Assembly (NCBI RefSeq): GCF_002775205.1
Contig: NC_036456.1
Location: 5,719,463-5,783,462 of the forward strand
Length of the DNA: 64,000 nt
Direction of reading: 5' to 3'
From: Xiphophorus maculatus
Lineage: Eukaryota > Chordata > Actinopteri > Cyprinodontiformes > Poeciliidae
Below the pieces are notes generated by a model. It made no database searches, was not told the DNA's origin, and was given only the letters and a program-made list of their open reading frames with translations. This document shows positions 57,701-64,000 of the stretch, one piece after another (the first letter of the stretch is position 1; each line of letters opens with the position of its first letter). Position numbers and translations under genes: made by a program.

Positions 57701-58362
57701 GCTTCCGTGGTCGTAGTAGTTGTTGCTGCAGTGGTTGTGGTAGTTGGTGCTTCCGTGGTCGTAGTAGTTGGTGCTGCAGTGGTTGTAGTAGTCGGTGCTG
57801 TCGTGGTTGTAGTAGTTGGTGCTGCAGTGGTTGTAGTAGTTGTTGCTTTCGTGGTCGTGGTAGTTGGTGCTGCAGTGGTTGTAGTAGTTGTTGCTTCCGT
57901 GGTCGTAGTAGTTGTTGCTGCAGTGGTTGTGGTAGTTGGTGCTTCCGTGGTTGTAGTAGTCGGTGCTGCAGTGGTTGTAGTAGTCGGTGCTGTCGTGGTC
58001 GTAGTAGTTGGTGCTGCAGTGGTTGTAGTAGTTGTTGCTTCCGTGGTCGTAGTAGTTGGTGCTGCAGTGGTTGTAGTAGTTGGTGCTACAGTGGTCGTAG
58101 TAGTTGGTGCTGCAGTGGTCGTAGTAGTTGTTGCTGCACTTGTCGTAGTAGTTGTTGCTGCACTTGTCGTAGTAGTTTTTGCTGCACTTGTCGTAGTAGT
58201 TGGTGCTATCGTGATTGTAGTAGTTGGTGCTATCGTGATTGTAGTAGTTGGTGCTGTTGTGGTCGTAGTAGTTGGTGCTGCTGTGGTCGTCTGAGCATTT
58301 GTGGCCATAAATGCCCAGGATAGCATCACCAACATAACGCTGAGGATCAGTAGTTTATCCAT
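52799..58362 (-). CDS. Gene E: giant poly-Thr/Ala octad mucin with DOMON domain, probable GPI anchor
   Basis: Spliced CDS of about 1,386 residues. Exons (minus): 54820-58362, 54505-54693, 54302-54397, 54048-54183, 53793-53945, 52799-52842; all GT-AG, open frame. A signal peptide (MDKLLILSVMLVMLSWAF) leads into about 1,130 residues of Thr-rich repeat in three zones: Pro-containing octads (AAPTTTTT type), Pro-free octads (AATASTNT, AATATTTT) and a 16-residue repeat (SAAATMITAATASTNT). N-x-S/T sites are rare, so O-glycosylation should dominate, unlike genes C and D. One DOMON follows, nearly identical to that of gene D (CGSSKLC, YFCAN, QCTF), then the NSTNSTSS linker and the tail VLLVTVSLLAFTAV. 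The first coding exon is 3.5 kb. Function is unknown; the gel- or brush-forming character is inferred from composition. Confidence 0.87.
54880..58290 (-). repeat. 24/48-bp coding minisatellite in three zones
   Basis: About 56,000-58,290 has 24-bp units encoding xAPTTTTT octads. About 55,400-56,000 has 24-bp units encoding AATASxxT. About 54,880-55,400 has about eleven 48-bp units encoding SAAATMITAATxxxxT. All share the 24-bp base period, so the 48-bp unit is a higher-order dimer. Confidence 0.93.
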
Positions 58363-58745
58363 CCTGTCTGAAAAATGTACGATAGCATAAGGGCTTAGCT
58401 TCAGTTATATGAGTTCTTCAAAAAGAAAATCAACTTGCCAAATTTTCTAAAATTAAAAAATTCAAATAAATAAGTTTTGCTTTATATTCCTAATAAAACA
58501 TTTTATACATATAATGAAATATTTTTATAAGCGTAACAAAATATTTTAAGAAATGTCTAAATAGGGAGTTATTTCATATGGCTAAAGAATTTCTAATTAG
58601 CAGTTATCTAATCTTATTTATATAATTACTACTTAACACTCCTCAGATGGTTAAAACAGCCATTTTTTGTATAATACAGTAGCTGCTGCCGTCATAAAAG
58701 AATATAATAGAAAAAAAGAAAATTTAAATTGGTTGTTGTACCTAC

Positions 58746-58901
58746 CCGTAAATTGTTTTTGTCCTTAGGGCAAAAGATAATTCCTTAGAATGTCTTGTAT
58801 AGGTGATGTTCCCAGGTATGATTTGCAGGTGGATTGTTTCTGATGTCTTCTGACGCCCAGGTGAATCTGTGACACCCGTTTACTCCGTCTTGCTATTTAT
58901 C
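58746..58901 (-). promoter_or_regulatory. Gene E promoter and non-coding first exon
   Basis: TATA-like GATAAATAG at 58893-58901 (minus); donor TTTACGG|GTAGGTAC ends the exon at 58746. Splicing joins to acceptor TTTTTCAG before 58367. Confidence 0.65.
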
Positions 58902-59260
58902 TCCTAGAGGGAGGGAGGATACAGATCAATCACACCTGAGGGAGATGAAAAAGAACGGTGATAGGTGTGGTATGTTCCTTTGAGGGCCACCCAAAACACA
59001 GATTTGATCGTGACAGAGATTAGATGAAAGAAGCAAGTAGTTTTTTCCTAATTTTATCTACTTACACAGGCATGAGGTAAGAACATTATTTTGAAGTGAC
59101 TTTGAAAATGTCTCAGTGTACCTCATACATTTAACTTGGACATGTTAAAAGTCTAAGAACAGCATAAGAGCAGATCTTGGAAAATGGCAAGATTAAAGTG
59201 AACAAAGTTACAATTGAATAGGTGGAAACGTATTCAACTCACAAGATGGGAAAAACTGAT
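58902..59260. other. Upstream region of gene E
   Basis: The CTCCCTCC-type stretch upstream of the TATA box is shared with the other promoters; beyond it nothing is recognised. Confidence 0.4.
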
Positions 59261-59922
59261 TACCGTATTTTCTGCACTATAAGGCGCACCACATTATAAG
59301 GCGCACCTTCAATGAATGGTCTATTTTAAAACTTTTTTCATATATAAGGCGCATAGAATAGACGCTACAGTAGAGGCTGGGTTTACGTTATGCATCCATT
59401 AGATGGAACTGCGATAAAGGGAATGTCAACAAAATAGTCAGATAGGTCAGTCAAACTTTATTAATAGATTACAAACCAGCGTTCTGACAACTCCGTTCAT
59501 TCCCAGGAACTTTTCCTCGATTCAATAAACACGTAAAAAACAGTCTGATACTGTTACGGTAAATCAAACGTTAGTTAAATCACAATATATATCCACTTCC
59601 GCACCATTGATTCGTTCATGTTAAATTCTCTCTCTGCTGCTCTATTCCCATGTTCTACTGTGTGACTGATGACCTTGAGTTTAAACTCTGCGTCGTAAAC
59701 GTGTCTCTTAATAGGAGCCATTTTGGGGTCTTTACACAAAACCCAGCATGCACCGCGCGCTTCTTCTTCTACGGGGAAAATGAAGTCGGCGGCTGCTTTC
59801 TGTAGTTGCGAGACCTGTTGTGGCTCAATATTAGTCCATATATAAGGCGTACCGGATTATAAGGCGCACTGTTGGCTTTTGAGAAAATTGAAGGTTTTTA
59901 GGTGCGCCTTAAATAGCAAATA
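59261..59922. mobile_element. TIR element with ACTATAAGGCGCACC ends
   Basis: The left end TACCGTATTTTCTGCACTATAAGGCGCACC and the right end GGTGCGCCTTAAATAGCAAATA are imperfect inverted repeats about 660 bp apart, and the TATAAGGCGCACC motif repeats inside both ends. It resembles a non-autonomous DNA transposon common in vertebrate genomes. The superfamily is not settled here. Confidence 0.65.
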
Positions 59923-61410
59923 CAATAGCATTTTGTGTGGAGACAATGTTTGAGCTCTGACATTTTTTTTCTACATTTTTACCTGTAGCTGAAATGACAT
60001 TAAAACTTTATGAGATCAAACTACTTTTGGAATAAAATAAAAAGCAATTTGAAATTAATGGACTAGTTCAGATGTTTTTGAGACTTTCTTGCAGCAGCTG
60101 GCCATCCTTGACAGCCTTCACTTTCCAATGAATCTAGCTGCTATGGACTCGACATTTCTGGTTCCCAAGCTCTATCATCAGTTCTATTCTGACCAAGTGA
60201 AAATTGAGATGAGTCTTACGCTGTTAGTCTTAGACTACTCTTGTTGTGATGCAAGAGGTTTTAATACTGAACTCTGGTATTATGCTACACCTTTTGGATG
60301 CCACTCTTTCAACCAAATAGAGAAGGTTTTTCCTGACAGGTCAAAACACTCTAAATATGTCTTTTTTTGCCCCAGGATGTGATAACAAAATAAAGCAATG
60401 TACAAGTGTATTAGTTGACATTCAAAACGAAACACAACAATGCAGAAAACTGGTTTGTCAGTGGCAGTGCAAGATACGTTTGTGTTCCTTGGTTTCTAAT
60501 TAACACCTCCCTAAAACAGACAAGCCTAGACGTCTTTGGACCACACCTTAATGCAAAGGTGGAGTTTAGTTGGTCATCACCAACGTTTGCATTGTTCTTC
60601 TTAGATTTTAGAACAGTTTGTATGTCTTCTTGCTGGGTTTAGTATTTCTGGTATTTCTGGTCGGCTTATTTTCGGCATGCTCTGTTTGGTTGTTTGGCTT
60701 ATTTCTGTTTAGATCTTGTCACCATCACCTTCTCCATGTATTTGTCTGTACTTAGTCATTACTCCTAATCACCCTTCCTCAGTTGGCTCCGGACTCTGAT
60801 TCCTGACAGGTGTTCAGCATCGGCTCGGTTCGACCCTACTAGCCAACTTTGCTGAATTTTTTGTCATACCTTTCTGTCCAGTTCCTGTTAGCTTCCAGTA
60901 ATCCCTAATGACCATATTTTAATTCGATTAAGACATGATGATCTGCTGATCATCTTGTATTTGTATTCAGCAGTAGCCAGTAGACTGGTGACGTAGATGC
61001 TGAGACTTGAACTCAGACTTGAGAACAAGAGTCCCCAGTCTGCCATTCTGCACCTCTGCACCTGCTGCTATCGCAATCATTTTCACATAGCTGAATCATT
61101 AGACTTTCTAATACTTGGGTTACGCCTTTACATCAAACCTGAATACCAGCATGTACAACCTAGCCCACATTCCTATGCCCTGTCATTTGACCAACAGTCA
61201 TTAGAATAACAATTTAGATGCTGCTAATCAGCCCGATAATATTCCCAGAGTTCCCAGAAAGGATTAAGGAAAATTAGGTTTCCATGTTCCTCTGTTTCCC
61301 AGGGGCTCTGAGAATTACAAGCCTCTCATAGATTCTCTGTCTTCAGAGTCCGATGATGTGCCTCTCCAACCTCAGACTGTAGGCTGAGGTTTTCTCAAAC
61401 TGGTTCTAGA
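59923..61410. other. Unassigned region
   Basis: No gene recognised. Open frames up to 97 codons (60089-60382) lack a family signature and splice context. Confidence 0.4.
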
Positions 61411-61500
61411 CAATATTTAATATAATATAATAATTCCTTTATTTAATCAACCCATTGAGATCTAGATCTCATTTTCAAGAGGGACCTGAAACAAACTTCA
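61411..61500 (-). mobile_element. Retroposon tail next to the tRNA
   Basis: On minus, the sequence following the tRNA reads CAGGTCCCTCTTGAAAATGAGATC, then AAATAAAGGAATTATTATATTATA. This is the kind of tail shared by fish LINEs and SINEs, so the tRNA may be the head of a retroposed unit. Confidence 0.5.
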
Positions 61501-61572
61501 CTCCCCGTCGGGGAATCGAACCCCGGTCTCCCGCGTGACAGGCAGGGATACTCACCACTATACTAACGAGGA
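61501..61572 (-). tRNA. tRNA-Asp(GUC) or tRNA-Asp-headed retroposon
   Basis: 72 nt on minus, TCCTCGTTAGTATAGTGG ... GGTTCGATTCCCCGACGGGGAG, with anticodon GTC in the loop CTGTCAC. The acceptor, D, anticodon and T stems form, with one G-U pair in the anticodon stem. A and B boxes are intact. No CCA is encoded, as expected in a eukaryote. No T4 terminator follows directly (TTTGTTT only), and a LINE-like tail adjoins. It is a good structural match to tRNA-Asp, but the setting allows a SINE head. Confidence 0.7.
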
Positions 61573-64000
61573 GATTTTTGATAGATATTTGGGCACTTCT
61601 CCATTGTTCAGCCTCACTCTAACTGGTTAATGTCTGGTTTGGTTCTACCCCAGTTTGGAGCATCTCCATTATGGCCTATTCCTTAATCTTGTGGCCGTGA
61701 ATATAGCCAGGAACCTGGGCGAGGCGTGACTGTGCAAAAATACTCTCTAATAAGGTTTTCAGCAAGACTGAGCAATGCAGAACCTTGAGGTTGTGGTTTT
61801 GATGGACTCAAGTACATTTGCATCGTTCGGATTGGTACGTCTCTCTTTGCTAGTGTGGTAACACTGGTAGGCTTGCAGTAATTTTAGAAAGGGCTTAGAG
61901 TAGCGAAGGAAGATTTGACAGGTTTACTTTCTTCTTTTCTTGCTGTTGTTCTTCTTATGTTACAACAAAAAGAAAAAACTTTTCATTCCACAATGAGAAA
62001 AATAATCACATTATTATGTGGCTAAGCCATGAGAGGAAACTAGTCAAAAGGATCAGGTTTAACTGATCCACACACAGCATGCATGTTCACGACTAGAGCT
62101 TTCCGCTCGGCAGTATTGTTCTGCCAGCTTACGGTGCCGAAATGCACGAAGACAACTTTTTTACTTAAGCCTTCATACATGGGTGCTTCAGGGCTTTAAA
62201 ACTTAAGTCACATGCGGTTTTCCACAAAATACTAATTTATGATATTTCTTAGATTTTTTTTTTTTCTCAAAAGCTGATTTTTTTGCTGCGACTGTGTGAT
62301 TGCTTTAAACATTCCTCCTTCTGCCGATGTTGCTTTATCTCTCAATCGTGATTAAAAGAATATTAAATAAAATGACAATTTCTTCTTGGCATTCACTTGC
62401 AGCCGAGCACTTAAGCAACGAAACACATGTAAATATTTCCATTGACACTTATTCAGGCGGAAACAGAGCGGACTGACAGGATGTCTGACTCCACCACACC
62501 GCACATACTTCCTCCTACAAATGCTCTGTATTTACCGTCTGCTCACCGGCAATGCCAGGGTGTCGTCGCTTCAGCTGCCCATCAAGGCTGGTGTGGCAGC
62601 AAAACCTACCTTAAGTGTTTTCATACTTTGTACCACGTTAGGCTTCGGAAGTAAACAACTTTTATAACCCAGCTCAAAAGCAGGGCCTTGTTGCACACGT
62701 CAGTTGGAGAGGACAGTTGCAAAAGAGTTTAAGGAAATAACTTTCTTTTCTAAAAAATATTTATGTTTGTTAATACAAATATTGGTGCTGACTGATTGTC
62801 ATAGTCGACAGAACATCTGTGTTTCTCAGCCTTTCCACTCTCGCATAGACCAGACTCATACTCTGCCCTTTAAGTCTTTCCAGTTTTCCACAAACTATGG
62901 CATCCAGTTATTTCAAATGATGCTAATTTTAGCTTTGTACTTTTATTTCTTCATTTGATTTCTTCTTCTGTTTTCTCGTAATGAACGTTTACGAAAAACT
63001 TTGATCACGCTAACGCCAACATTTTCTACTCCAAATAAGCATTCTTAAGCTAGCTAAGCTTTATTACCAGAAATGTTGTACATTTTTGGTAAAATTTGAG
63101 GCATTTAAGAGTATTGTCAACTAGTACAGTTTTGTCAATTCTGTAAGATTTCAGTTTATCCTATTTCCCACAGCTGATTTGAACTCATCCCATTGAGACC
63201 ACACTCATGCTCGCACTGGAGAACGAGTTATGAGAAGTTTCATGTACACCTGTTTTTTTTTCAGCTGGATTGCTCGCACTCATTCTTAAACTCGATCTAG
63301 AATCATCATTTAACCCAGTGCTTCTCAATTATTTTCTGTCATGCCCCCCCCAGGAAGAAGAAAACATCTCATATTATATTTTAATATTTTTGATTTTCAG
63401 TTTTGGGCCTTTAGTTTAGCCAAACTTAGCTGTACTGTTATTTGTTTTTGTGTTATTTGTAATTGTATTCTGTTTATTTACCCCTATTGTGTCTTAATTG
63501 GACTGATCAGCCAGTATATAAACCCCTGTGTGTCATTTCTTTGTTAGGTCAGTTATGTTTGTTTGTGCAGCCAGTTTGTTTACATGTTTTGCCTGAGTTC
63601 AGTTTTGTTTCTTTGACCTCATTTATGAGCTCAGTTTATCTTTTGTTATTTATAATCTTTGGGTTAAAATAAAAAACCCTATTTTTCTAATATGTCCCGT
63701 GGCTCCTCCTGTTTTTAACTCGGTCCATCACAGAGAGAATAAAAAAAGAAAGAAATATGGACCAACCTACAACAAAGAACAGCTTTATTAACTGTAGCAG
63801 AAAAGATTTAAAGTGCATCTGAAATTCAAAAATAAAATGAAATCCTTAATTAAACTATTAACATTTTTTGACTGACCATGTCAAACCACATGATACTGAA
63901 AAATAAAAGGACATGAAATCAATAAATAATAATGCATTCAAACCGATCACCAACATTAACTCAGGAGCACAATATTTTAAAAAAAAACTTTAACCTGCAA
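61573..64000. other. Unassigned right flank
   Basis: No gene recognised on either strand. A sequence starting CAGTGCTTCTCAATTATTTTCTGTCATGCCCCCCC (about 63,319) looks like the end of a dispersed repeat. AATAAA on minus near 63,785 (TTTATT in AGCTTTATTAACTG) could belong to the 3' UTR of a further gene beyond the window. Confidence 0.35.

Noticed and set aside
54880-58290. Gene E as an antifreeze glycoprotein gene
   Set aside because: Thr-Ala-Ala tripeptides occur, but the unit is an octad or 16-mer with Thr runs, there are no cleavable spacers, and the protein continues into DOMON and a GPI-type tail.
54830-58294. Long plus-strand open frame (1,154 codons) opposite the gene E repeat
   Set aside because: It is a by-product of a 24-bp repeat lacking stops in several frames. 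It has no signal peptide, splice context or domain, while the minus frame carries the signal peptide and splices to DOMON exons.
56281-58323. Cys-rich plus-strand frame (repeats of CCSGCSSW type) that might look like a cysteine-rich secreted protein
   Set aside because: A third open frame of the same 24-bp repeat, with no independent coding evidence.
60089-60642. Two plus-strand ORFs of 97 and 75 codons
   Set aside because: No family signature and no splice partners; lengths are expected by chance.

Overview
The window is nuclear DNA of a teleost fish. It has spliced genes with GT-AG introns, hAT, Tc1/mariner and Tol2-like DNA transposons, tRNA-derived SINEs, and a Ty3/Gypsy chromovirus of the Tf1/sushi type. 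I cannot name the species. All five supported host genes lie on the minus strand, so the array reads from right to left.

The core is a tandem array of five paralogous genes (A to E, left to right: A 7.7-21.4 kb, B 24.9-29.5 kb, C 33.1-41.4 kb, D 45.5-49.8 kb, E 52.8-58.9 kb). Each has the same plan: a TATA-type promoter with a non-coding first exon; a coding exon with a signal peptide (MDK-R/L-L start) and a Thr-rich, mucin-like repeat tract; three exons for a DOMON domain of the FRRS1/FRRS1L type; a short Asn/Ser/Thr-rich exon; and a 44-nt last exon encoding a hydrophobic tail that ends the protein. This is the layout of a GPI-anchored, heavily glycosylated surface protein. All splice junctions and phases were read from the sequence and every spliced frame stays open. 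Predicted proteins are about 992, 274, 1025, 342 and 1386 residues. The differences lie in the repeat tracts: a 66-bp repeat in A, almost none in B, a 27-bp Asn-Ala-Thr repeat in C (about 88 units) and D (about 12 units), and 24/48-bp Thr/Ala units in E. A has also duplicated its DOMON exon block to give four DOMON domains.

Segmental duplication built the array. Positions 1 to about 5,780 are a near copy of 21,870 to about 27,665 and carry an orphan last exon. The D unit is copied in C upstream of the start codon and in E downstream of it. A broken gene copy lies at 51.4-51.9 kb. Several transposons have visible empty sites in the paralogous segment and so inserted after duplication.

A nearly intact Gypsy/sushi element (14,105-19,578) sits antisense in intron 1 of gene A, with 5-bp target duplications and LTRs that differ by one visible indel. 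Its expression signals are readable: a self-priming site complementary to an internal LTR segment, and a -1 frameshift heptamer followed by a perfect 11-bp hairpin between gag and pol. Its pol lacks almost all of RNase H.

The right flank (59-64 kb) holds a TIR element, a tRNA-Asp(GUC)-like sequence and unassigned DNA. No operon or CRISPR is present.
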